Shown here one piece after another: positions 57,343-64,000 of a stretch of 64,000 bases of DNA. Numbering within the stretch: position 1 is the first letter of the stretch; each line of letters starts with the position of its first letter. This DNA is from Geodermatophilaceae bacterium URHA0031 (lineage in GTDB: Bacteria; Actinomycetota; Actinomycetes; Mycobacteriales; Geodermatophilaceae). The DNA lies in NCBI GenBank assembly GCA_000620205.1, contig JHVP01000008.1:1-64000 (forward strand). The letters are read 5' to 3'. The translations under genes and the position numbers were made by a program. The notes under the pieces are model-generated. The model saw nothing but the letters and a program-made list of their open reading frames with translations, was not told where the DNA came from and searched no databases.

Positions 57343-57896
57343 GCCGGCAGCTCCCCCTCGGGGCCGGCGGCCTCGGCCAGCAGCCGCTCGCGCAGCTCCT
57401 CGGGCAACCGGTCGACGTAGACCGTGCCGTCGAGGTGGTCGACCTCGTGCTGCAGGCAGCGGGCGGCCATGCCGGTCGCCTCGATCGAGGTGGGCTCACC
57501 GTGCGCGTCGACCCCGTCGACCCGGGCCCGGAAGGCGCGCTCCAGCTCGGCGTAGGGCCCGGGCACCGACAGGCAGCCCTCCTCGGTGACCTCGACGGCC
57601 GGCTCGTCGCCGACCGGGTCGAGCACCGTGAGCACCGGGTTGACCACGTACCCGATGACGTCCTCGCCGTCGGCGTCCGGGCAGTCCATCACGAAGACCC
57701 GCGCGTCGACGCCGATCTGGTTCGCCGCCAGCCCCACCCCGTCGGCCGCGTGCATGCTCGCGAACATGTCCAGCAGCAGGTGCCGCAGCGCCCGGTCGAA
57801 CTCGGTGACCGGGGTGCACGGGCGGTGCAGCACCGGGTCGCTGCCGTAGGTGACGATCGGCCGGGCGACGCCGTCGTAACGGCCGGGCAGGCGCAT
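57339..57896 (-). CDS. def: peptide deformylase
   Basis: Metalloenzyme of 185 residues that removes the formyl group from new proteins. The three motifs are intact: GVGLAANQ (53-60), EGCLSVPG (106-113, Cys ligand) and HEVDH (150-154, two His ligands and the catalytic Glu). A normal family length. It is the first gene of a def-cobL unit, which is an unusual companion for a B12 gene and is divergent from cbiB. Confidence 0.95.
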   Translation of the reverse strand: MRLPGRYDGVARPIVTYGSDPVLHRPCTPVTEFDRALRHLLLDMFASMHAADGVGLAANQIGVDARVFVMDCPDADGEDVIGYVVNPVLTVLDPVGDEPAVEVTEEGCLSVPGPYAELERAFRARVDGVDAHGEPTSIEATGMAARCLQHEVDHLDGTVYVDRLPEELRERLLAEAAGPEGELPA

Positions 57897-57941
57897 GACC
57901 GTCGATCCTAGGGACGTCCCGGCTCTCTACAGTCACCGGCG

Positions 57942-58940
57942 ATGTCCTCCGCCGACGCTCGTGCTCTGCTGCCTGCCCGTGAGCAGAGCACGAGCCTCGG
58001 CCGGCCAGGTGCCGCGACGGCGGCCGGACTGGCCCTCGGGGCGCTCGCCGACCTGCTGCTGGCCGACCCGCGGCGCCGCCACCCGGTCGCCGGTTTCGGC
58101 CAGGCCGCCGCGGCGCTGGAACGCCGCACCTGGCGGGACTCGCGGGCCGCGGGGGCCGGGTACGCCGCCGTCTGCACCGGGACGGCGACCGCCGCCGGGG
58201 TCCTGGCCCACCGGCTGACCGCCGGTCGCCCGCTGGCCCGCGCCGCGCTGACCGCGGTGGCCACCTGGGCGGTGCTGGGCGGCACCTCGCTGGGCCGGGC
58301 GGCCACCACCATGGAACGCCACCTGGCCGACGGCGACCTGACCGCCGCCCGGGCGCACCTGCCCACCCTCGCCGGGCGCGACCCCAGCGGGCTGGCGGAG
58401 GCGGACCTGGTGCGGGCCACCGTCGAGTCCGTGGCGGAGAACACCTCCGACGCCGCCGTCGCCCCGTTGTTCTGGGGCGCCGTCGCCGGGCTGCCGGGCC
58501 TGCTCGGCTACCGGGCGGCCAACACGCTGGACGCGATGGTCGGGTACCGGTCGCCCCGCCATCTCCATTTCGGCTGGGCCGCCGCCCACCTCGACGACGT
58601 CCTGAACTGGCTGCCCGCCCGGGTCACCGCCGCCCTCACCGTGCTCACCGCGCCGCTGGTCGGGGCCTCCCCGGCCGGGGGGTGGCGCACCTGGCAGCGC
58701 GACGGCGCCGCCCATCCCAGCCCGAACGCGGGGCGCTGCGAGGCCGCACTGGCCGGTGCGCTCGGGGTGCGGCTCGGCGGGCGCAACGTCTACGGCGAGC
58801 GGGTCGAGGAACGACCGGTCCTCGGTGAGGGTCGGCCGCCGGTGCGCGGCGACATCGGCCGCGCGGTCCGGCTCTCCCGGGCGGTGTGGACCGCCGCGGC
58901 CGTGCTGGCCGCCGTCGCCCGGCTGGCCCGCCGGCGGTGA
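57942..58940 (+). CDS. cbiB: adenosylcobinamide-phosphate synthase (CbiB/CobD)
   Basis: Membrane protein of 332 residues that attaches the aminopropanol arm to adenosylcobyric acid. GALADLLLADPRRRHPVAGFG near residue 35, VRATVESVAENTSDAAVAPLFWG, ANTLDAMVGYRSPRHLHFGWAAAHLDDVLNWLPARV and HPSPNAGRCEAALAGALGVRLGG are conserved. Several membrane helices. Oddity: residues ~6-18 (ARALLPAREQSTS) come from a hairpin repeat related to the one at 46821-46860. No in-frame start exists after the repeat, so the segment appears to be translated. Confidence 0.93.
   Translation: MSSADARALLPAREQSTSLGRPGAATAAGLALGALADLLLADPRRRHPVAGFGQAAAALERRTWRDSRAAGAGYAAVCTGTATAAGVLAHRLTAGRPLARAALTAVATWAVLGGTSLGRAATTMERHLADGDLTAARAHLPTLAGRDPSGLAEADLVRATVESVAENTSDAAVAPLFWGAVAGLPGLLGYRAANTLDAMVGYRSPRHLHFGWAAAHLDDVLNWLPARVTAALTVLTAPLVGASPAGGWRTWQRDGAAHPSPNAGRCEAALAGALGVRLGGRNVYGERVEERPVLGEGRPPVRGDIGRAVRLSRAVWTAAAVLAAVARLARRR
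57957..57995. repeat. CTCTGCT hairpin repeat inside the 5' end of cbiB
   Basis: Perfect 14-bp arms (GCTCGTGCTCTGCT and complement) around an 11-base loop, 15 bases after the cbiB start. It shares the GTGCTCTGCT/AGCAGAGCAC core with the terminator-like hairpin at 46821-46860. Confidence 0.8.
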
Positions 58941-59094
58941 CGTGGCGTGAGGGTCGGGTCAGCGCAGCGTGAGTGCGGCGGGGGTGGCGTGCGTGTCGCT
59001 CCTCAGCGCGGTAACTTGCCTCCACTGGAGCGGTCGGGCCCCCAGTGGGCCGGCGGGTCGTCCTCGGTCGAGTCAACGGCTGGACGGCACCCAT

Positions 59095-59106
59095 CGGAGT
59101 ACTCCG
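59095..59106. promoter_or_regulatory. 12-bp palindrome upstream of PAS-ANTAR gene
   Basis: CGGAGTACTCCG is a perfect palindrome 28 bases before the ATG at 59134. It could be an operator or a small antiterminator-type hairpin, but no homologue is known to me. Confidence 0.3.
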
Positions 59107-59133
59107 TTGCGCCCGGCACGATCGGTCGATGAC

Positions 59134-59871
59134 ATGTCCTCAACCTCCGAGCTCCCCCGCCCGACGCAGGTGCGCGCCGCCGCGCCGGTCCGGTCCGCTC
59201 GCGCCTCCGCCGCTCCCCGGGCTGCAGCTGCCCCGGCCCGGCCGACCCCGCTGACCGCCCGGTTCCGCGGAGAACTCAGCACCGAGCAGTGGTGGTGGTC
59301 CCCCGAGCTCTTCGAGCTGCACGGGATCCCGGACGGCTCGGTCCAACCCACGGTCGGGCTGCTGCTGGCCCACGTCCACGACGACGACCGGCCCGGCCTC
59401 CGGGAGGCACTGCGGGAGGCCGCGACCACGGCCGTCTCGTTCACCCGCGAGTACCGGGTGCTGCGGGCGGACGGCCGGCCGCTCACCGTGCTGCTGGTCT
59501 GCGAGCCGGAGACCGATGCGGCCGGCTCGGTCACCGCACTGACCGGTCTCCTGGTGGACGTGACGGCGGGACGGGCCCCCGCGCCCGCCGACGAGCAGCT
59601 GCGGCACCTGGAGACCGAGGTGGAGCAGCTGCGCAGCGCGATGGCGAGCCGGGCCGCCATCGAGCAGGCCAAGGGGATCCTGATGCTGCTCATGTCCTGC
59701 GGCGACCAGGTGGCGTTCGACCTGCTGGCGCACATCTCCAGCCACACCCACCGCAAGGTCCGCGACGTGGCGGTCACGATCATCGAGTCGGCGAGCGGTC
59801 GCAGCTCACTGCCCGACGACGTCCGCGAGATCCTGCACGACGCCTGCCCGCCGGGGCGCGCGGTCGGCTGA
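59134..59871 (+). CDS. PAS and ANTAR domain regulator
   Basis: Protein of 245 residues. After an Ala/Pro/Arg-rich head (~1-45) comes a PAS_3-type sensor (WWWSPELFELHGIPDGSVQPTVGLLLAHVHDDDRP, then REYRVLRADGRPLTVLL). A short coiled stretch (LRHLETEVEQLRSAMASRA) leads to an ANTAR domain (AIEQAKGILMLLMSCGDQVAFDLLAHISSHTHRKVRDVAVTII), which binds paired hairpins in RNA to prevent termination. Signal and target RNAs are unknown. Such PAS-ANTAR proteins are numerous in Geodermatophilaceae and other actinomycetes. ATG 59134 is the only start that fits the domain order. Confidence 0.9.
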   Translation: MSSTSELPRPTQVRAAAPVRSARASAAPRAAAAPARPTPLTARFRGELSTEQWWWSPELFELHGIPDGSVQPTVGLLLAHVHDDDRPGLREALREAATTAVSFTREYRVLRADGRPLTVLLVCEPETDAAGSVTALTGLLVDVTAGRAPAPADEQLRHLETEVEQLRSAMASRAAIEQAKGILMLLMSCGDQVAFDLLAHISSHTHRKVRDVAVTIIESASGRSSLPDDVREILHDACPPGRAVG

Positions 59872-59985
59872 CCGCCCGCCCGACCCGCGGCGCACCCGCC
59901 CGTTCCTCCTGGGCACCGATCGGAGAGGATGCCCGGAACGGTCCGGGACCGACGAGGGTCCGGGACGAGGGAGGGGAGCCGCCGC

Positions 59986-60651
59986 GTGTTCTACCTGTTT
60001 GCGCGGTTCGTGCTGCGTCCGCTGGTGTGGGTGGTCTTCCGGCCGGCGGTCACCGGCCGCGAGAACGTGCCGCTCACCGGGCCGGTGATCCTGGCCAGCA
60101 ACCACCTCTCCTTCATCGACAGCATCGCCATCCCGCTGATGGCGCCGCGCAAGGTCGCCTACCTGGCCAAGGCCGAGTACTTCCGCGGCTCCGGTTTCAG
60201 CGGCTGGGTCTCCCGCACCCTGTTCACCGCGCTCGGCGCGCTGCCGGTGGAGCGGGAGGCCTCGCGGGCGGCGCAGGCGGCACTGGACACCGCGATGGGC
60301 GTGCTCCGGGCCGGGGGCGCGTTCGGCATCTACCCCGAGGGCACCCGGTCCCGTGACGGCCGGCTCGCCCGCGGCAAGACCGGCGTCGCCTGGCTGGCGC
60401 TCAACGCCGACTGCCCGGTCGTCCCGGTCGCCGTCCGCGGCACCGACAGGATCCAGCCGATCGGGGCGCGCTGGCCGCGACCGCACCGGGTGTACGTGAC
60501 GTTCGGCGAGCCGCTGACCTTCCCGGAACACCGCGGCCAGGCCGGCAAGGGGAAGGCCCGCCGCGAGGTCACCGACCAGGTGATGGAGGCGATCGCCGAG
60601 CTGTCCGGCCAGGAGAAGGCAGGCTGGGGCAAGCCCTCCACGGCGGCATGA
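59986..60651 (+). CDS. 1-acyl-sn-glycerol-3-phosphate acyltransferase family protein
   Basis: Protein of 221 residues in the PlsC family, membrane-associated, adding an acyl chain to lysophosphatidate. NHLSFID gives the HxxxxD catalytic motif near residue 40; [26 protein letters not shown] and [24 protein letters not shown] (EGTR motif near 118) follow, and [12 protein letters not shown] is motif IV. GTG 59986 has GGGGAG upstream. The cobQ ATG overlaps its stop by four bases. Confidence 0.9.
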   Translation: MFYLFARFVLRPLVWVVFRPAVTGRENVPLTGPVILASNHLSFIDSIAIPLMAPRKVAYLAKAEYFRGSGFSGWVSRTLFTALGALPVEREASRAAQAALDTAMGVLRAGGAFGIYPEGTRSRDGRLARGKTGVAWLALNADCPVVPVAVRGTDRIQPIGARWPRPHRVYVTFGEPLTFPEHRGQAGKGKARREVTDQVMEAIAELSGQEKAGWGKPSTAA

Positions 60652-62186
60652 GCGTCGGCCGGGACGGCTGGTCGCGCAGCGACCGCACGGGTGGCGCGCT
60701 GCTGGTCGCCGGCACCACCTCCGACGCCGGCAAGTCGGTGGTCACCGCCGGGATCTGCCGCTGGCTGGCCCGCCAGGGCGTGCGGGTGGCGCCGTTCAAG
60801 GCGCAGAACATGAGCAACAACTCGATGGTCACCGCGGACGGCGCGGAGATCGGCCGGGCGCAGGTCATGCAGGCCGCGGCGGCCCGGGTCGAGCCCGAGG
60901 CGGCGATGAACCCGGTGCTGCTCAAGCCGGGCGGAGAGGACGCCAGCCAGGTCGTCGTCCTCGGCAGGCCGGTCGCCGACGTCACCGCGCTGTCCTACCG
61001 GCCGATGAAGGCCGCGCTGCTGGAGCAGGCGCTGGCCTGCCTGGCAGACCTCCGCTCGCGGTTCGACGTCGTGGTCTGCGAGGGGGCCGGCTCCCCCACC
61101 GAGATCAACCTGCGGGCCGACGACATCGCCAACATGGGGCTGGCCACCGCTGCGCAGCTGCCGGTCGTCGTGGTCGGCGACATCGACCGCGGCGGGGTGT
61201 TCGCCGCCCTGTACGGCACGGTCGCGCTGATGCCCCCGGCCGACCAGCGGCTGGTCGCCGGCTTCCTGGTCAACAAGTTCCGCGGCGACGTCCGGCTGCT
61301 CACCCCGGGGCTGGAGCAGCTCGCCGCGCTGACCGGACGGCCGACGCTGGGCGTGCTGCCCTGGCAGCGCGGCCTGCACCTCGACGTCGAGGACTCCCTC
61401 GGCGTCGACGCGCCCCGCGGCCCGGCACTGCCGCCGCACGGGGAGGACGTGCTCCGGGTGTCGGTCGCCCGGCTGCCCCGGCTGTCCAACTTCACCGACC
61501 TGGACGCGCTCGCCGCCGAGCCCGGCGTGCTGCTGCGCTACGCCGAGCGTCCCGAGGAGCTCGCCGACGCCGACCTGGTGGTGCTGCCCGGCACCCGGTC
61601 GACCGTCGCCGACCTGCGGTGGCTGCGGTCCACCGGGCTCGCCGACGCGGTCCGCCGCCGGGCCGCCGAGAGCCGCCCGGTGCTCGGCATCTGCGGCGGC
61701 CACCAGATGCTGGCGCGCACCATCACCGACGACGTCGAGTCCCGGGCCGGCATCGTCCCCGGGCTGGGGCTCCTCCCGGCCGACGTCCGGTTCGGCCCGG
61801 AGAAGGTGCTGGCCCGCCCGACCGGCACCGCGCTCGGCCACACCGTCCGCGGCTACGAGATCCACCACGGCGTGGTCACCGTCGACGACTCCGCCGAACC
61901 CTTCCTGGACGGCGCCCGGGCCGGCTCGGTCTTCGGCACGACGTGGCACGGGGCGCTGGAGGACGACGGGTTCCGCCGCGCCTTCCTCACCGAGGTCGCG
62001 CGGGTCGCCGGCCGCCGCTTCGCCGTCGCACCGGACACCGACTTCGCCGCGGTCCGCGAGGCCCGGCTGGACGCCCTCGGCGACCTGGTCGCCGAGCACG
62101 CGGACACCGACGCGCTCTGGCGGCTGATCGAGTCCGGGCCACCCACCGGCCTGCCGGTGCTCGCGAGCGGGGTCAGCCCGCGCTGA
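60648..62186 (+). CDS. cobQ: cobyric acid synthase
   Basis: Protein of 512 residues that amidates four side chains of adenosylcobyrinate a,c-diamide using glutamine and ATP. The N-terminal synthetase domain has [19 protein letters not shown] and [15 protein letters not shown], and [22 protein letters not shown]. The glutaminase domain has the nucleophile in GICGGHQML and the His in GYEIHHGVV. Full length. Coupled to the upstream acyltransferase gene by ATGA and overlapping the converging thioesterase by 14 bases. Confidence 0.96.
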   Translation: MSVGRDGWSRSDRTGGALLVAGTTSDAGKSVVTAGICRWLARQGVRVAPFKAQNMSNNSMVTADGAEIGRAQVMQAAAARVEPEAAMNPVLLKPGGEDASQVVVLGRPVADVTALSYRPMKAALLEQALACLADLRSRFDVVVCEGAGSPTEINLRADDIANMGLATAAQLPVVVVGDIDRGGVFAALYGTVALMPPADQRLVAGFLVNKFRGDVRLLTPGLEQLAALTGRPTLGVLPWQRGLHLDVEDSLGVDAPRGPALPPHGEDVLRVSVARLPRLSNFTDLDALAAEPGVLLRYAERPEELADADLVVLPGTRSTVADLRWLRSTGLADAVRRRAAESRPVLGICGGHQMLARTITDDVESRAGIVPGLGLLPADVRFGPEKVLARPTGTALGHTVRGYEIHHGVVTVDDSAEPFLDGARAGSVFGTTWHGALEDDGFRRAFLTEVARVAGRRFAVAPDTDFAAVREARLDALGDLVAEHADTDALWRLIESGPPTGLPVLASGVSPR

Positions 62187-62562
62187 GCAGCGCGCGCACG
62201 TCGTCCGGCCAGGGGGTCGGGCGGCCGTCTGCGGTGGCCACGTAGGTGGTGCGGACCGTGCAGCAGGGCCGGTCGCCCACCCGCACGGTGAAGACCAGGG
62301 TGAGGCTGGTGCGGCCCAACCCCGCCAGCTCGACGTCGACCGCCACCGTGTCGCCGTACCGGGCGGAGGAGACCCAGTCCAGCGCGCTGGCCTTGACGAA
62401 GTACTCCAGCCCGCGCTCGACCAGCGCCTGCCAGGGCAGCCCGCGCGCCGCCCACCAGGCGTTCACCGCCTCGTCGGCCCAGGTCAGGTAGTGCGCGTTG
62501 AAGACCACCCCCTGCTGGTCGCACTCGACGAACCGGACCGGAGCACTCCACACCTCGGGCAC
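62173..62562 (-). CDS. acyl-CoA thioesterase, YbgC/4HBT family
   Basis: Protein of 129 residues with a hotdog fold. [29 protein letters not shown] carries the catalytic Asp (usually DxxG, here CDQQGVVF) characteristic of 4-hydroxybenzoyl-CoA thioesterases. The middle [27 protein letters not shown] fits the family. It hydrolyses acyl-CoAs; the natural substrate is unknown. Converges with cobQ. Confidence 0.88.
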   Translation of the reverse strand: MPEVWSAPVRFVECDQQGVVFNAHYLTWADEAVNAWWAARGLPWQALVERGLEYFVKASALDWVSSARYGDTVAVDVELAGLGRTSLTLVFTVRVGDRPCCTVRTTYVATADGRPTPWPDDVRALLSAG

Positions 62563-62611
62563 GGGACGCAGGCTACGGACGCCTCCTCCGGACGGCCGCT
62601 ACCGTCGACCC

Positions 62612-63232
62612 GTGCAGCCCGCCCTGGAGACCCAGCCCACCGACGCGGAGGTCCTGGCCGGCTACCGCGCGCCCTCCCAGCTCGTCCGGGACAAGGTGAT
62701 CGACCGCGTCGACGAGCACTGCCGGGCGTTCATCGCCCTCTCCCCCTTCGCCACGCTGGCCACCGCCGACGCCGACGGCTTCCCCGAGATCTCACCCCGC
62801 GGCGGCGACCCGGGCTTCGTGCACGTCCTCGACGAGCACCGGCTGGCACTGCCCGACCGGCAGGGCAACAACCGGGTCGACAGCCTGCGCAACCTCACCG
62901 TCAACCCGCGCGCCGCTCTGCTCTTCTTCGTGCCCGGGGCCGAGGAGACGCTCAAGGTCTTCGGGACGACGTCGATCGTCGAGGCCGACGCCCTGGGCAT
63001 CGACCTGGTCGAGTTCGGCCGGGCGCCCCGGTCGGTGGTCGTGCTGACCGTGCAGCGGGCCTACTTCCACTGCGGCAAGGCGGTGATGCGCTCGGGGTTG
63101 TGGGACCCGGAGCGGCAGGTCGACCGGTCGACGATGACCCCGTTCGGCCAGGTGCTCAGGGACCACTGCCAGCTCGAGACCCCGCTGCCCGACGACGCCA
63201 CGATCCGCGCGGACCTGGCGCTCGAGCTGTGA
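62612..63232 (+). CDS. pyridoxamine 5'-phosphate oxidase-fold flavoprotein (MSMEG_1061-like)
   Basis: Protein of 206 residues. The FMN-binding split-barrel pattern includes FIALSPFATLATADADGFPEISPRGGDPGFVHVLDE, NNRVDSLRNLTVNPRAALLFFVPG, ETLKVFGTTSIVEAD and VQRAYFHCGKAVMRSGLWDP. It resembles the MSMEG_1061-type family that binds FMN or F420-like cofactors; its reaction is unknown. GTG 62612 is the start that fits. A 58-bp palindromic element follows the stop within three bases. Confidence 0.85.
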   Translation: MQPALETQPTDAEVLAGYRAPSQLVRDKVIDRVDEHCRAFIALSPFATLATADADGFPEISPRGGDPGFVHVLDEHRLALPDRQGNNRVDSLRNLTVNPRAALLFFVPGAEETLKVFGTTSIVEADALGIDLVEFGRAPRSVVVLTVQRAYFHCGKAVMRSGLWDPERQVDRSTMTPFGQVLRDHCQLETPLPDDATIRADLALEL

Positions 63233-63234
63233 GA

Positions 63235-63292
63235 GGACCCCCTCCTCCCCACCCCTCGCAGGCTCGGGGCGGTGCCCTGAAGGGGGCCGAGG
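63235..63292 (+). repeat. 58-bp GGACCCC palindromic element, copy B
   Basis: Matches copy A (7448-7505, inverted) at about 50 of 58 positions without gaps; both ends, GGACCCCCTCCTCC and AGGGGGCCGAGG, are identical. The ends pair imperfectly to form a long stem. It lies directly after the flavoprotein stop and probably serves as its terminator. Confidence 0.75.
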
Positions 63293-63339
63293 ACCGACGG
63301 AAGCCACTTCTTGTCGGTGGCCGGCCGTAGCGTCCCGGC

Positions 63340-63765
63340 ATGGCCTACCTCTTCCAGGTGACGATCGACGCCACCGCGCCGCACCCGCTCGCCGACTGGT
63401 GGGCGGAGGCCCTGGGCTGGGAGCGCGAGCCGACCGACGAGGCGTTCATCCGCCGGATGGTCGCCGAGGGCCACGCCACGGAGTCCGAGACGATGCTGCA
63501 CGACGGCCGGCTGGTCTGGGCGGTGGGCGCCGCGATCCGGCACCCCACCGACGCCGCACCGCGGGTGCTCTTCCAGCAGGTGCCCGAGCCCAAGACGGTC
63601 AAGAACCGGGTGCACCTCGACGTCCGGGTCGGCCCGGACGCCGTCGACAGCGAGGTCGCCCGGCTGACGGCGCGGGGTGCGACGGTGCTGCACCACGGCC
63701 GGCAGGGCCCCTACCGCTGGGTCACGATCGCCGATCCGGAGGGCAACGAGCTCTGCCTCACCTGA
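63340..63765 (+). CDS. VOC-fold (glyoxalase-like) protein
   Basis: Protein of 141 residues. LFQVTIDATAPHPLADWWAEALGW, VLFQQVPEPKTVKNRVHLDVRVG and WVTIADPEGNELCL are Glyoxalase_6-type blocks. Metal-ligand His (VHLD) and Glu (GNELCL) are present. Related to the protein at 51817-52221. Substrate unknown; possibly antibiotic or small-molecule binding as in other VOC proteins. Confidence 0.85.
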   Translation: MAYLFQVTIDATAPHPLADWWAEALGWEREPTDEAFIRRMVAEGHATESETMLHDGRLVWAVGAAIRHPTDAAPRVLFQQVPEPKTVKNRVHLDVRVGPDAVDSEVARLTARGATVLHHGRQGPYRWVTIADPEGNELCLT

Positions 63766-63781
63766 CCGGCCGGGTTCCCGC

Positions 63782-63991
63782 TCAGCCCAGCCGCAGTTCG
63801 CGCTCGACCTCGCGCTCGGCCTTCCGCTCGGCGACCGCGCGCTGGGCGAGCAGTCGCCGGCGCTCCTTGTGCGGCCGGCGGCCCGATCGGTAGCGGGCGT
63901 CCTCGACCAGCTGGAAGGCAGCCAGCGCACTGGCCCGCACGGCCGTCTGGAGTGGGACCTCGACCGGGTGGACCGGCTCGGCAGTGCTCAT
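63782..63991 (-). CDS. small charged helical hypothetical protein
   Basis: Frame of 69 residues starting MSTAEPVHPVEVPLQTAVRA. The second half is strongly basic and helical (RRPHKERRRLLAQRAVAERKAEREVE), which suggests a short coiled coil or nucleic-acid contact. No family recognised. It converges with the VOC gene 16 bases away and runs to near the window end; its promoter is outside. Confidence 0.5.
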   Translation of the reverse strand: MSTAEPVHPVEVPLQTAVRASALAAFQLVEDARYRSGRRPHKERRRLLAQRAVAERKAEREVERELRLG

Positions 63992-64000
63992 CAGGCTGCT

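Overview
The window is very GC-rich with tight gene packing, many GTG starts and strong GGAGG-type ribosome sites. Everything recognisable is actinobacterial. A Tad pilus locus sits beside a DECH helicase, topA and holB in an order I recall from Mycobacterium tuberculosis (about Rv3644c to Rv3662c). Thymidylate kinase is fused to an MFS domain. My best guess is a Geodermatophilaceae-type actinomycete (Blastococcus, Geodermatophilus or Modestobacter), but the family assignment is an inference. No phage, plasmid, CRISPR array, toxin-antitoxin pair or obvious anti-phage system was seen.

Layout. 1-4.6 kb is an accessory patch: an IS110 transposase, an orphan hypothetical, a DinB/pentapeptide protein and a complete IS30 element with recognisable inverted repeats. 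4.6-6.2 kb holds a collagen-like protein with 77 uninterrupted Gly-X-Y triplets, then tRNA-Thr(CGT). 6.2-19 kb is a replication and housekeeping block: holB, MFS-tmk, two methyltransferases, topA, a DUF1023 hydrolase with a small helical partner, and a proton-pumping pyrophosphatase. 19-28.4 kb is the helicase/secretion neighbourhood: a MrfA-like DECH helicase and seven minus-strand Tad genes whose final member has no stop before running antisense into the helicase, then an HAD phosphatase and a conserved hypothetical.

From 28.4 to 62.2 kb cobalamin genes occur in five blocks separated by unrelated genes: (phosphatase)-cobU-cobS; cobN behind a cobalamin riboswitch; cobG-cobH-cobIJ; cobK, cbiD, cobM, cobL-def and cbiB; and plsC-cobQ. 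Together they cover corrin-ring methylation, ring contraction, cobalt insertion, amidation, aminopropanol attachment and nucleotide-loop assembly. The route is of the oxygen-dependent (CobG/CobN) type, but the C1-methylation step is supplied by CbiD. cobA, cobB, cobO, cobT and the chelatase ATPase subunits are not in the window. Between the blocks lie transporters (NimT/CynX-like MFS, GntP, another MFS), an FKBP lipoprotein, a TPR protein, an HSL-type esterase, a pair of dynamin-like GTPases, a D-amino-acid oxidase, VOC proteins and a PAS-ANTAR regulator.

The least expected signal is a set of short palindromic repeat families scattered between and inside genes: a 58-bp GGACCCC element (two full copies, one diverged copy ending cobN, one short form), a 28-bp palindrome present once between cobH and cobIJ and once in frame inside cobG, and a CTCTGCT/AGCAGAG hairpin present once as an intergenic hairpin and once inside the start of cbiB. 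These look like small mobile or REP-like sequences that have altered protein termini.
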